DNA of 64,000 bases, taken from contig JASAOL010000522.1 in assembly GCA_030849045.1 (NCBI GenBank), forward strand, positions 1-64,000, given 5' to 3'. This document shows, in pieces, positions 1-9,197 of this stretch. This DNA comes from Wallacemonas rigidus (lineage: Eukaryota > Euglenozoa > Kinetoplastea > Trypanosomatida > Trypanosomatidae). The first letter of the stretch is position 1, and each line of letters starts with the position of its first letter. The notes under the pieces were generated by a model. The model ran no database searches. It saw only the letters and a list, made by a program, of their open reading frames with translations, and was not told the origin of the DNA. A program made the translations under genes and the position numbers.

Positions 1-19
1 CATCCGCGCTTTGTTGACT

Positions 20-3000
20 TTATTTCTGCATCGCCAAGTAGAACGGCGGGACGGCGTGCTGAACCTCCTTCGGTACACTCGTCGTCGCACTCTTGAGAAC
101 GGCCGCTTCGTCACTGGCCATTTTATTAAAGCGCTTCCACTGCTCTGTCAACGCGGCGAGCTTCTTGCGTCGCTTGGAGAGAGAGGCCTGCGTCTTTGCC
201 GTGGTGCCCTCACTCTCCTCCTTGAGCTCAATCGCCTTGATCTCGGCGTCAAGTCTGGCGATGTCGGCAGACGTGCTCTTGATGTGTGTCTTGTGATATC
301 GGAGCAGATCACGGTATGAGTTGCCGGCCATCGGCTTCCCGGAAATGTTGCACAGCTCGGAAGTTTGGTAGGCCAGCATGTAGAGAGCCGTGTTCGTCTC
401 CCCAACGCGGGTCTCACCTGGCTCTGCGTCCGTTATGCATGAACCACAGATGGAGTAGCACGGTCCGGCGAGGACGTAGCGGAACAAGACGCGAAGACAA
501 CGGGACGTGGAACTGATGGAGTTGCGGAGAGCAGACGGTGACCCACGGCCGGCAACAAGCGTGATGGCGGAGAGTGTCACGTCCCCTTCTGCTTCCAAGA
601 CAAGCTTCTGCCATACAGTCACGACGAGTAGATGGCCAGACTCGGCGGCGGCCAGACTTTTTTCCGCGCGTAAGGCCTGTGCGAGTGCGTCCTGACCATC
701 CTGAGACGTTTCCAGAGTGCGGAATGCAGCGGAGGATATCAGTGGCCCGGCAAGCGGGGAGAAGCTCAGCTCCAGCGGTACCATCTTTGGCGGCGCGCGA
801 CTGCTGAGCAGGTCGGTGGACTGTTCGTCTTTTACGCAGCACATCGACAAGAACAAGGTCGCCTCGGACGGTCGCTCACGCGTGCAGACATTGAAGATCA
901 TGCGCAGCAACTGCTCCACCAACGTCGTCTTGGATGCCTCTGCGCTCTCTTGCAACACGATGGAGACGTTCGACCCAGCAAGAAAGCCTTGGAGGCCGGC
1001 AACCAACACCGAGGACCTGAAGAGCGTGTTGGGATTGACGCCAGCGGGAATCCAGGGCGGCATACCGATACCCGCGTGCCCGGTGACGTCAGACAAGTTA
1101 CTCTGCGTCACAGGCTCGTAGGCAGCAGACAAACAGATGATGTCGTCGAATTTAAACTGCTGCTCCACGACCCTACCGCTCACCTCCGTCGTCATGACCA
1201 TTTCTCCGGGGTACCGTGTCTCCGCGATGGTGACGCCTACCGTGCTGCCCTCCGTGCTCGCGTTGCCACGGCACATCATCTTGGTGAGCGCCACGTCTGT
1301 GGCAAAAAGCACAATGGAGCGGTTTGTGAGCCCCGCCTCTGCAGGCAGGCGCTGCGGCGTGAGCTGAGGTGTTTTCTCTCTGGACAGCGTCAGACGCGCG
1401 TCGGCCCGGGGCGCGCCATGCCGAGGATCCTTCTTTTCCGCGTGACTGACACTGGGGGGAAGCGGTGATTTCGGACGCGGTGGCTTCGCGGCAAGGCGTG
1501 AATCGCCTGACACCAGTGAGCGCGGTGCGCCGTCGAGGGGAAGATCTTCAGAGCTGGCGTGGCTGCTGGGTGGCTTGGTGGAGGCGAGAGAGTTGCTCTT
1601 GGTCGGCAGACGCAACGAAGTCGGCGAGAGCACTTCGGTCCTGCGATCGCCCGTGGACTTGGTGGAGGTGCTGGGGGTCGACGGTGGGTTCATGGCTGGG
1701 CACGTGGCAGCGGTGGTGGGAATCGTGGTGACCGTGGAGCCAGTCGTGCTCATGGTACTGTGCGGACTAGGGGGCATTTGAAGCTCACGCGCTGTCCCGT
1801 TCGGCGGCGTAGGGATGGCAACCCGACTCGGCACTGGTGGTGCCGCGTCGCGCTTGACGGGGCCGGCAGAGGGGCTGGGGCTACGACTACCTACTCTGGT
1901 GCCAGCGACCGGCTCGGCCAGGCGCGACGCATCCACCTGCAGCGCACCAGGGCCTGTGGCACGGTATGTCAGCAGGGCGTACCCGCTGGGCTCCGTCAGG
2001 TAGACCATGTGCTGTTGAGCGAGCTGCTCGTACGTGTTGGCCTTGTTCAGCAGCTCCGCACGCTTGGCCTCCGGAAGCTCCCTTGTGGCGACGCGCTCGC
2101 GTAGTGCGCACGCTGCCTTCTCGCACTCGTTCACGTACGCGCGTGCGGAATTATGGCGGTGGACCAGTGTACGCGGTGACTGTGATGGACTCCGCGGCAC
2201 ACCCATATCGGCTCGTTCCTTGCGAAGCTTGTAGTGCGTTGTGGCTAAGGTCTTGGCTTTGTGCTGCATCAACATGGCACGCATGATGCCGTCGGGATCT
2301 GCCTCATCCTGGTCGATCGTCAGCACACACACAGTCTTGATTTTTCCTACGAACGCGTCATCGAAGAGATGAATCGGGTACTGCGTGGGGTTTCCTTGGA
2401 GCCCCATTTCGTACATGTCCACACGGGTCCGGGTGCTAATGAGGGTGTAGGAGGAGAAGTGCGCGTCGTAGAAGCGACCTTGATCGATCTCCTCCTGGGT
2501 CATCTCTGTCCGCGACAGGCGCATCGCCGTCTGCTGGACGCACGTCAAGACTACATACGCCTCGGGGTCATCCGTCGCCACGGCGTCTGCGAGATCGAGA
2601 ATGGACCTCAAATAGGACGGCACGAGGCTCGTCTCCTCAATGTCAATACCGCGCGTCTCGTAGAGCAGGGCGCCAAATAGCGGGGAGACGCCGATGCGCA
2701 GCCCACCACCGCTGCCATCGCTAAGTGTGCGGTTCACGGCCAGCGCACTGACGTCGGTGTGACCTGTGGCATCTGTGCTGTCCGCACACAGCGGCGCGAC
2801 GAGATCGCGGAGTAGCTTCTTGCCGCGCAGCACCGATGCGAAAAGGGTTACTTTGAACGGCAGAGCGTCGTCGACGGTGATCCCGCGGCGGCGTAGGGTG
2901 ACGACGTTATGCAGCAAACTATGGAACGATGCCCAGATGGGCTGGGAGCGGAATGGCTGGATACAGCCGGTGAGGTCCGCCGCGAGCACGGCGGCATTAA

Positions 3001-5923
3001 GTTGCTTGACAGTGAAGGCCTCATGCAACCGCTCGAGCGAGGTGAAGGAGAGCATGAGCTCCACTGTCGAGGCGACATCGCTTCCGGCGGACCGGACTTC
3101 GTCCACTTCGAAGCGGCACTTGACGGAGTCCAGACTTGGTGGTTGCGGTGGCATCGTCAGCAGCACGTGCGTGTCATCTGTCGGCCGCACCAGCACGTCC
3201 GCGTCCGTTTTCCCAGACTGACTCCGCGTGAATTCATCTTGGAACATGAGCACCACTGTGCGGAAGGGTGCGTCTGGGTTCGGCAGTGCCTTGCGGCCGC
3301 CCTCCAGCTTACTGTTTTGCCATTCGTCGCGAAGCCGGCTGGCGACGCTCTGTGGCTTTCGTTGCTGGCGGCTGCTACTGGCGTCGTCGTGCCATTCGCT
3401 GTCGCGATTCCGAATGGAATCTGTGAGACGTAGCGTCGGCCACTGCTCAGACTTGGCCTTTTGGAGTTCGCGGCGTGTGTATTCCACTCTGCGTGCATCG
3501 CACTCACGGATGCGAACGCTCGGCGGCATGTCCACGTGCACATCTGCAACGCCCTCTTCACGGGCTTTGGCGGGTAGCTGCGCACTGTTGTCCACGACGA
3601 TTTGCCGGGGCTTCGCCGGCACGATCACTGTTTGTACCGAAGGCGGCAGCACGACCATCTCCGGCGGCGATAGCAACCGCACCTCAGACGACGGCGGCGT
3701 CAACGCACGTGGGACCTCTTCCTCTGTGGCTGTGAGCGGCTGAAGAGGCTTGAGGACAATCACGTGTGAGGCCTGCTCATAGCTGACCACGGTATTGTTG
3801 CCGTGCCTAGCGTGCACCCGGTCTGACGACGCGCGCCGCGCCTTACGCACACGACCACGCGTGCCTGGCGTTGCGCAGAAAGCCGGCACCGCGTTCGGGT
3901 TCTTCAGGAGCTCCTCGGCATCCTCGCGGCACCGACTCATCGACACGCTTTCCTGGCTCCACGTGTCTTCGTCGGTTTGCTGCACGGTGCGAAGAAATTG
4001 ACTCACACTTCCTGTTCGCGGCGCTTCGTTTTCGTACGTGCGCAGGTTCTCGGCGAGCTTGAGGACGCGCTCGGCGTGAGGGACGGGATCGTCGCGGTCG
4101 ACAAAAATAGCCACACAGGTTCGACAGAGCCCACCAAAGGCTTGCCGCATCGCCGGCCACAGTGCCTCCGGCTCCTGTTCTAGCACCGCGTTCAGCGTCT
4201 CGACGTTGCTCCCGATGAATAGCACCTTCAGCGTGGAGACGTACACCTTACGCACTGTCGCAGCCTTCTCGCGATTTTTAGCCTTGGCAGTCGCGCCTCT
4301 CTTTGACATCAGGCTCGTGTCGACCCCGTCCGGCTCGACACGCGTTTGTTTGAGGTGCACTGTGATGCACATCATCGTGTCAGCGCGCACGTACGGATCG
4401 AAGCCCAACACGCGCGCGTTGCGAATCGCGGCACGTCCAAGGAATATCGCCTCGCCTTCGTTGTTGACCGCGACGGGCCGGTAGTTGTGAATGACGGTGC
4501 CGCTGATGGGGTTGGAGGCCAGACCGATCGTTTCCGGTGTCGTCTCCTCTTCATCCATCGGGAGCAAATTTGAGACCTTCTCATCCGGCAGCAGCGCGTA
4601 CGCACTCACGGCGAACGCGTTGGTGAACTGAGGCCCCATACCCCGCGCTTCTTGGTAGACCGTGGAGACGGTCGTGGCCACCAAGTCCTCGGCGACGGCG
4701 TTACAACGCTGCGTGGCTGCCACGACAACGGCGGCGTTGTGCCCGGACAAGAAGTGCAGCCGGATCATCTCGAGCACGCTGGACTGCTGGGCGGCACCGC
4801 TGGCGTAGCTAACCCGCAAGACCTCATCCACCTCATAGTCGCCCCCGCTCGACGCGCTGCTGCGGCTTGAGTTCTTCTTTTCAGGCACAGGTGGCTGCTC
4901 TCGGCGAAAAATCGGCGTAGCAGCCAGTTGTGCGGTGCCCGTGTAGATGCGCGATGGCTCCAGTGAGGCCGGACGGGCCTCGAGCGCGTTCGTGACGGGC
5001 TCCTCTGAGGTCACCACCTGCGGACCGCTCGTGCCGTCCTCCTCCGCGGGTTGAACCACGGCAACGACGGCTTTAATGATGTTGTCTGTCTCCCTGTATG
5101 AGAGGTGCTCATCATCGCTCTTTTCGGATTCCTCATCGTTCGCGTCTGGTGCTTCCACGCCGCTGTGCCAGGAGACGTTTGCAGATCGCATCATTAAGTT
5201 CCCCTGCATCGAGGGCACTGGCGTGATCGACGCCTTGACCTCCGCCGCGCGCGTCGCACGAGCACCGGTGCCGACCTCACTGGAGATATCGTAGAAGCCG
5301 CCTGTGGCCGCTGGCTCTGCTTGTGCGAGGTCGCGAGCCTCGTTACGCAAGCGCACGCTGTCCTGTGCGGAGAGTGCAGGCGGCTTCCGCATGGAGCGTT
5401 GATACATCACCGCAAGGCCGTCAACAGGGCGCTCGACCACCTCTCGCCCTTGCTTGTTCATGTCCGCGAAGAAGGCGCGGCTCAGATCATCCACACGGCG
5501 CATACTGCCCGGCACATTGGACTGTGGCCCCAGGCTATTCTCCTGCGCCTTGTCCGGACTCGGATCGACGCCCCGATCCCTTCCTAGTGCGGACTCGCCG
5601 CTCGCACCATAGTGGGTGCTGATACCGTACACATCGTCGTCTTCCCACGCCCTGCGCGATCCCGTGTCGTAGCTGTACGCGTCGTTGGGAGACACCGAAG
5701 ATCCCCTCAATAGGTTTATGCGCCTCGAAGACAGGACCGGCTGCGAGGCACTCATCAGATTGTCCATGGGTGTTCTGGACGGCCTCTCCACCGTACTGTA
5801 CGCGCTGCCGACGTAGCCGTCATAGTCGTAGCCTCCCGAGACGCTTAGACGACGCTGCAGCGGCGACGACGGGAGTCCGTAGTCCCAGGCGAAGCTCGAC
5901 TCGTCCTCAGACAGGTTCTCCAT
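20..5923 (-). CDS. Giant protein with three degenerate kinesin-motor-like modules
   Basis: The product is 1967 aa. The open frame runs upstream to 6013, but only from a TTG codon and through a T13/GT tract that looks like a trans-splice signal. The ATG at 5923, 24 nt after the first AG, is therefore chosen. No catalytic P-loop is visible. Three stretches of roughly 300 residues echo kinesin motors: about 355-635 (VDEV, then LSGHNAAVVV, ending VLKLAENLRTYEN), 900-1235 (FEVDEV, LNAAVLAA, ending near KTLATTHYK) and 1540-1865 (FKFDDI, LAGSNVSIVL, then ITLVAGRGS, ending AYQTSELCNISGKP). They resemble the F.FD.V, GYNGTI..YGQTGSGKT, LVDLAGSE and ETLSTLRFA elements in the right order. Linkers are Ser/Pro/Thr-rich, and the last ~100 residues are Lys/Glu-rich coiled coil. 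I infer a kinesin-derived structural protein without ATPase activity, perhaps cytoskeletal. A structure prediction could still contradict this. The stop lies 19 nt from the window edge. Confidence 0.9.
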   Translation of the reverse strand: MENLSEDESSFAWDYGLPSSPLQRRLSVSGGYDYDGYVGSAYSTVERPSRTPMDNLMSASQPVLSSRRINLLRGSSVSPNDAYSYDTGSRRAWEDDDVYGISTHYGASGESALGRDRGVDPSPDKAQENSLGPQSNVPGSMRRVDDLSRAFFADMNKQGREVVERPVDGLAVMYQRSMRKPPALSAQDSVRLRNEARDLAQAEPAATGGFYDISSEVGTGARATRAAEVKASITPVPSMQGNLMMRSANVSWHSGVEAPDANDEESEKSDDEHLSYRETDNIIKAVVAVVQPAEEDGTSGPQVVTSEEPVTNALEARPASLEPSRIYTGTAQLAATPIFRREQPPVPEKKNSSRSSASSGGDYEVDEVLRVSYASGAAQQSSVLEMIRLHFLSGHNAAVVVAATQRCNAVAEDLVATTVSTVYQEARGMGPQFTNAFAVSAYALLPDEKVSNLLPMDEEETTPETIGLASNPISGTVIHNYRPVAVNNEGEAIFLGRAAIRNARVLGFDPYVRADTMMCITVHLKQTRVEPDGVDTSLMSKRGATAKAKNREKAATVRKVYVSTLKVLFIGSNVETLNAVLEQEPEALWPAMRQAFGGLCRTCVAIFVDRDDPVPHAERVLKLAENLRTYENEAPRTGSVSQFLRTVQQTDEDTWSQESVSMSRCREDAEELLKNPNAVPAFCATPGTRGRVRKARRASSDRVHARHGNNTVVSYEQASHVIVLKPLQPLTATEEEVPRALTPPSSEVRLLSPPEMVVLPPSVQTVIVPAKPRQIVVDNSAQLPAKAREEGVADVHVDMPPSVRIRECDARRVEYTRRELQKAKSEQWPTLRLTDSIRNRDSEWHDDASSSRQQRKPQSVASRLRDEWQNSKLEGGRKALPNPDAPFRTVVLMFQDEFTRSQSGKTDADVLVRPTDDTHVLLTMPPQPPSLDSVKCRFEVDEVRSAGSDVASTVELMLSFTSLERLHEAFTVKQLNAAVLAADLTGCIQPFRSQPIWASFHSLLHNVVTLRRRGITVDDALPFKVTLFASVLRGKKLLRDLVAPLCADSTDATGHTDVSALAVNRTLSDGSGGGLRIGVSPLFGALLYETRGIDIEETSLVPSYLRSILDLADAVATDDPEAYVVLTCVQQTAMRLSRTEMTQEEIDQGRFYDAHFSSYTLISTRTRVDMYEMGLQGNPTQYPIHLFDDAFVGKIKTVCVLTIDQDEADPDGIMRAMLMQHKAKTLATTHYKLRKERADMGVPRSPSQSPRTLVHRHNSARAYVNECEKAACALRERVATRELPEAKRAELLNKANTYEQLAQQHMVYLTEPSGYALLTYRATGPGALQVDASRLAEPVAGTRVGSRSPSPSAGPVKRDAAPPVPSRVAIPTPPNGTARELQMPPSPHSTMSTTGSTVTTIPTTAATCPAMNPPSTPSTSTKSTGDRRTEVLSPTSLRLPTKSNSLASTKPPSSHASSEDLPLDGAPRSLVSGDSRLAAKPPRPKSPLPPSVSHAEKKDPRHGAPRADARLTLSREKTPQLTPQRLPAEAGLTNRSIVLFATDVALTKMMCRGNASTEGSTVGVTIAETRYPGEMVMTTEVSGRVVEQQFKFDDIICLSAAYEPVTQSNLSDVTGHAGIGMPPWIPAGVNPNTLFRSSVLVAGLQGFLAGSNVSIVLQESAEASKTTLVEQLLRMIFNVCTRERPSEATLFLSMCCVKDEQSTDLLSSRAPPKMVPLELSFSPLAGPLISSAAFRTLETSQDGQDALAQALRAEKSLAAAESGHLLVVTVWQKLVLEAEGDVTLSAITLVAGRGSPSALRNSISSTSRCLRVLFRYVLAGPCYSICGSCITDAEPGETRVGETNTALYMLAYQTSELCNISGKPMAGNSYRDLLRYHKTHIKSTSADIARLDAEIKAIELKEESEGTTAKTQASLSKRRKKLAALTEQWKRFNKMASDEAAVLKSATTSVPKEVQHAVPPFYLAMQK

Positions 5924-7781
5924 GTTGGTGGTGGTGAGACGGTCGGGCTGCCGTTTGAAGTCACACACACACACAAAAAAAAAAAAAGTGGAAGGAAAGG
6001 ATGACAAGCGCAATCAAACAATAACAGCGACTGCAGCAACGAGAAGAGCCAAACGATGACGGTATGAAAAGACAAGTGAGCGGACTTTGCGATCACTCCA
6101 GACACGTCCAGTGAGCCGAGGCGAGGTGAGGAGAGACAGCAAGTGCGGCTAATGTCCACAGCTCGAAACGACAAGAAGGAAAAAGAAACGTGATTTGATT
6201 CTACTGATGGGGGAAAAAAAAGATGAGAGAGAGGGAGAGAACGACACAATGTTCACACAAGAGAGAAGAGAATAAGAAAAGAAAGGGAAAAGACAGAGCG
6301 GAGATACTCCACCGGTGTGCACAGATAACAATCAACGATTCGAAGCGTGAGCGGAGCGCAAATCGCCGTTTTAGGGCAAGGGGAAAAATATGAAAAGGCC
6401 GGAACAAGTGTACCAGACTCTGCGCGAATCAGACGTGATAAAAAAAAAAAAAAGAAAATATACAATCCAACGGGAAGGGGACACCAGCGGATCAGCACAC
6501 TGCAGTTCTGCTCGACACTTGCTCCGATGAACTTCTTTGTGTGTCTCTCTCTCTGTGTCAGAATGTAAAGACAGTAGACCACAGATAGAGCTGAAGTCAC
6601 GTTTTCAAAAAAAAAAAAATGTCGACAGAGGAAAGGTAAGTTGTATGTGAGAAAAATAAAGATGACCGATCTGGTACTATGATGACGAAGACGTCCTTTG
6701 CAGTCGCTAGCTGGGCACGCGTTGACTCGGAGCTTGTCGAGCAATGATGCCAACACACACAACAACAACAACAAAAAAAAAAAAAAACCACTGTTAGTCA
6801 AGAGAACAGAGGTCGCATGTGATAGTTGGAGAGCACAGCGAAACCACAGAGCGGTACACCATTCATGCGCGATCAAGAGATAGACGGAGAGAAAGAGATA
6901 GAGAGAGAGCATGGGCTACACTTTGGGTCGAGCATCACACTTTTTTCTCGTTCGGCACGTGGGGTATCGTTCACTTGATTGGAAATGAATGAACTTTTCA
7001 CACGCGTGACAAAAGCAGGTTGAATGGAAGTAAACAGGCGCACATCCTTATTGGAAGAAGCACAGCACCGCTGTGTCTGCAAGGAGCCTCGCTGTCTCGC
7101 ACGCAGACACACGGACACACTCGCTGTCTCACACACACTGCGAGATCGAAAGTGTGTGGAGACGACGTGTGTAGTGCGCGGAGCTGAAACGTCAGCGCCG
7201 CTCTCTCTGATGCTCAGCAGCTGTTGCCTTCCGCTTTTTTTTTTTTTTGAGTGGCACCACTAAGCGGGACGGAGTCGTCCTTTTCTTCTTAACACGCGGT
7301 CTGCCGAACGCGGGAATAGATGTAACACATCAAGCACTTCTCACCGAAAGGTGCGGAACAAAGTGAACACAGAAGATACGACAAGAACACAACGCCTGAA
7401 CGTTGTGACACAGGCATACATGACTGACAGGTGCCGTCGCGTCGCGAGTGTGACAGACGAAACAACGAAATAAACAAAACGATGAAAAAAGAAAAAGGAA
7501 GCGAGTGTAGTAATTGTTCAGATCAAGATATGGCACCAGATACATGTGCACTCCTATCCACATCACGCGGTTCACGCGCTATCGATTCCTTCTTTTCGCA
7601 TCACTGCTTTTCTTCTCACACCACTTCAACACGTGCTTTCCCAAGAACCACATCGTATCAAGTGGTCCGGCTACATGGATGAGAGCAGCTCTTCGCCTTG
7701 TTTTACCACCTCTGTTGTTTCCCTTGTTGTTCAGATTGGGCCCGTTCTTCTGCGTCCACACATACTTCGGTCTTCGTGTGG
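5924..7781. other. Intergenic spacer, 1.86 kb
   Basis: This is the largest spacer of the window. It holds A12-A15 runs near 6440, 6607 and 6773, a T13-T14 run near 7235, and scattered CA and GA tracts. The longest minus-strand frame (6253-6912) translates to Phe/Leu-rich low complexity with Phe runs and is read as chance. No RNA gene is recognised. Most of it should be proteasome-gene 3'UTR. Confidence 0.6.
5948..5988 (-). promoter_or_regulatory. Predicted SL trans-splice acceptor of the pseudokinesin gene
   Basis: A T13 run and a GT repeat (coding strand, 5987-5961) are followed by a first AG at 5949-5948. This gives a 24-nt 5'UTR to the ATG at 5923. Confidence 0.6.
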
Positions 7782-8525
7782 TTACTGCTCCTCAGCCTGG
7801 CGCTTCTTCTTCGCGGCTTCTTCCTCGCGCTCCTTCTCGACGATCTGCACAAACTTCTGCAGCTCCTCTTCACCGAGGTAGCTGGACTCGTGGTACTGGA
7901 GCACAAGAAGCTCGATGTTCTTGGAGCCACTCTCGACCACCTCGAGCAGGGATTTGATCGCGAAATGGACGCACTCATCGCGGCTCATGTCAGGCTTATA
8001 GGTCTTCTCCATGTTGTCGACAACGGTCTGATCGTGACGGCCAATCGCACACGCACGCCAGGCGGAGCTCAGGCCGGAGGGCTCCGACTTCCACAGGTGA
8101 GGCGTCCCGTCCTCGTTGAAGCCGCCGATGATGGTGGCCACACCGTACGGCCGACTGCCGCCACTCTGTGTCGCCTTCTGCTGGAGCAGCGCAACATAGC
8201 GGACGAGGAGATCGACATCCATGTTGTCTTCGTAGTTCAAGCGGAACCGCTGGCACTCGAGCTGGGCCTTGTTGATCAGTACACGCGCGTCGGCAGAAAG
8301 ACCGGCAAAAGCCAGGTAGATGTGCTCGTCGACCTTGTAGATCTTGCGGATGGTGCGGCTGTCCTGCAGTTTCTGTGCGGACCGCTTCTCCACGGCAATC
8401 ACAACTGTGTCCTTACCGAGCACACCGACGGCAGCGAGTCCTTTCTTCACCGCCTCTTGAGCGTACTCCACCTGGAAGAGGTGGCCATCGGGAGAAAACA
8501 CCGTAAGCGCGCGATCGTAGCTCAT
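7782..8525 (-). CDS. 20S proteasome alpha subunit, PSMA7/alpha-4 type
   Basis: This is a 247-aa outer-ring subunit of the 20S proteasome core, which shapes the substrate gate and docks regulatory particles. The N-terminal alpha signature is intact (SYDRALTVFSPDGHLFQVEYA, residues 2-22), as is the alpha-type segment GVLGKDTVVIAVEK that follows. The SYDRA start, the HLFQVEYAQEAVKKG wording and the Lys/Glu-rich tail match PSMA7 (yeast Pre6, systematic alpha-4). Trypanosomatid annotations usually call it 'alpha 7'. Alpha subunits lack the catalytic N-terminal Thr, and none is seen. The start is fixed by the conserved N-terminus and an AG 41 nt upstream. Length is normal and nothing looks broken. 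The tail, about residues 228-247, is a charged helix (EKEREEEAAKKKRQ). Confidence 0.97.
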   Translation of the reverse strand: MSYDRALTVFSPDGHLFQVEYAQEAVKKGLAAVGVLGKDTVVIAVEKRSAQKLQDSRTIRKIYKVDEHIYLAFAGLSADARVLINKAQLECQRFRLNYEDNMDVDLLVRYVALLQQKATQSGGSRPYGVATIIGGFNEDGTPHLWKSEPSGLSSAWRACAIGRHDQTVVDNMEKTYKPDMSRDECVHFAIKSLLEVVESGSKNIELLVLQYHESSYLGEEELQKFVQIVEKEREEEAAKKKRQAEEQ

Positions 8526-8566
8526 GACGCCTTCTTATCGTTTGAATGTCTGGAAGTGACGTTCCG

Positions 8567-8620
8567 CTAAAGGAAACAAAAAGAAAAGAGATAGATAGAT
8601 AGAGATAAAACAGAAAAGAG
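8567..8620 (-). promoter_or_regulatory. Predicted SL acceptor of the proteasome alpha gene
   Basis: A long C/T tract containing TCTA repeats (8620-8569) ends in TTTAG at 8568-8567, 41 nt before the ATG. It is one of the clearest acceptors of the window. Confidence 0.65.
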
Positions 8621-8827
8621 AAGAATAAAAATACGAGATCAGAAGGCAGGTGACGGTCGCGTTCAGTTGGCCAACAATCGAAAGAGTTGAGTATGCGAGC
8701 TGTGGTTCAGCGTGCGTGTCATCGTTGTGAAGTAGACGCAAATGCGAATTGAGAAGAAAAGAGAAGAAAAAGGAGGAGGGTGGTAAAAGGAGAAGGATCA
8801 TTGACTGACGAAAACGCATACACACAC

Positions 8828-8848
8828 AATAATAATAATAATAATAAT
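8828..8848. repeat. (AAT)7 microsatellite
   Basis: Seven perfect AAT units follow a short CA run in the spacer upstream of the proteasome gene. Confidence 0.9.
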
Positions 8849-9197
8849 ATTCATAAGAGCCAGTCTACTACACGTCATCGGATCGAGGCAGACAGGTAAA
8901 GAAGGAAAGATCAAGATCACATTTTTCTTTTTTTTTTTTTCGATTTACAAAGCGTAGCGTGTGCGCAGGCGCACATCTGAAGCTAGCAGTGCAAGGTGAA
9001 GTGTCGAAAGCAGCAAAAATGAAAAATATAACTGAAGAGAAAAGACAACACATAAATAAATAAAGGTAGTGGATCAGATGTGGTGGGAAAAGCGCGCGAC
9101 GAAGCAACCAGAAAGAAAATCAAAAACAACCACGACATCGCACGAGCGCAGTAAGCACTGTGAAGGCCGCCTTCTTGGCTTGTCCTTCTCCGGCCAC

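Larger units (their letters stand above)
8526..9197. other. Intergenic spacer
   Basis: It contains the proteasome 5'UTR and acceptor, an AAT microsatellite at 8828-8848 and a T11-T12 run near 8930. No gene is seen. Confidence 0.6.

Noticed and set aside
5961-5987. N-terminal extension of the pseudokinesin to 6013 containing Phe and Val/Cys runs
   Set aside because: It begins with TTG and translates a T13/GT tract that looks like a trans-splice signal, so it is treated as non-coding.
6253-6912. 219-codon minus-strand frame in the largest spacer
   Set aside because: The translation is Phe/Leu/Ser-rich with Phe runs made by poly-A/T tracts, and no domain is visible. It lies in the region expected to be UTR.
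7698-8570. 290-codon plus-strand frame
   Set aside because: It is the antisense shadow of the proteasome alpha gene, whose protein is unmistakable on the minus strand.
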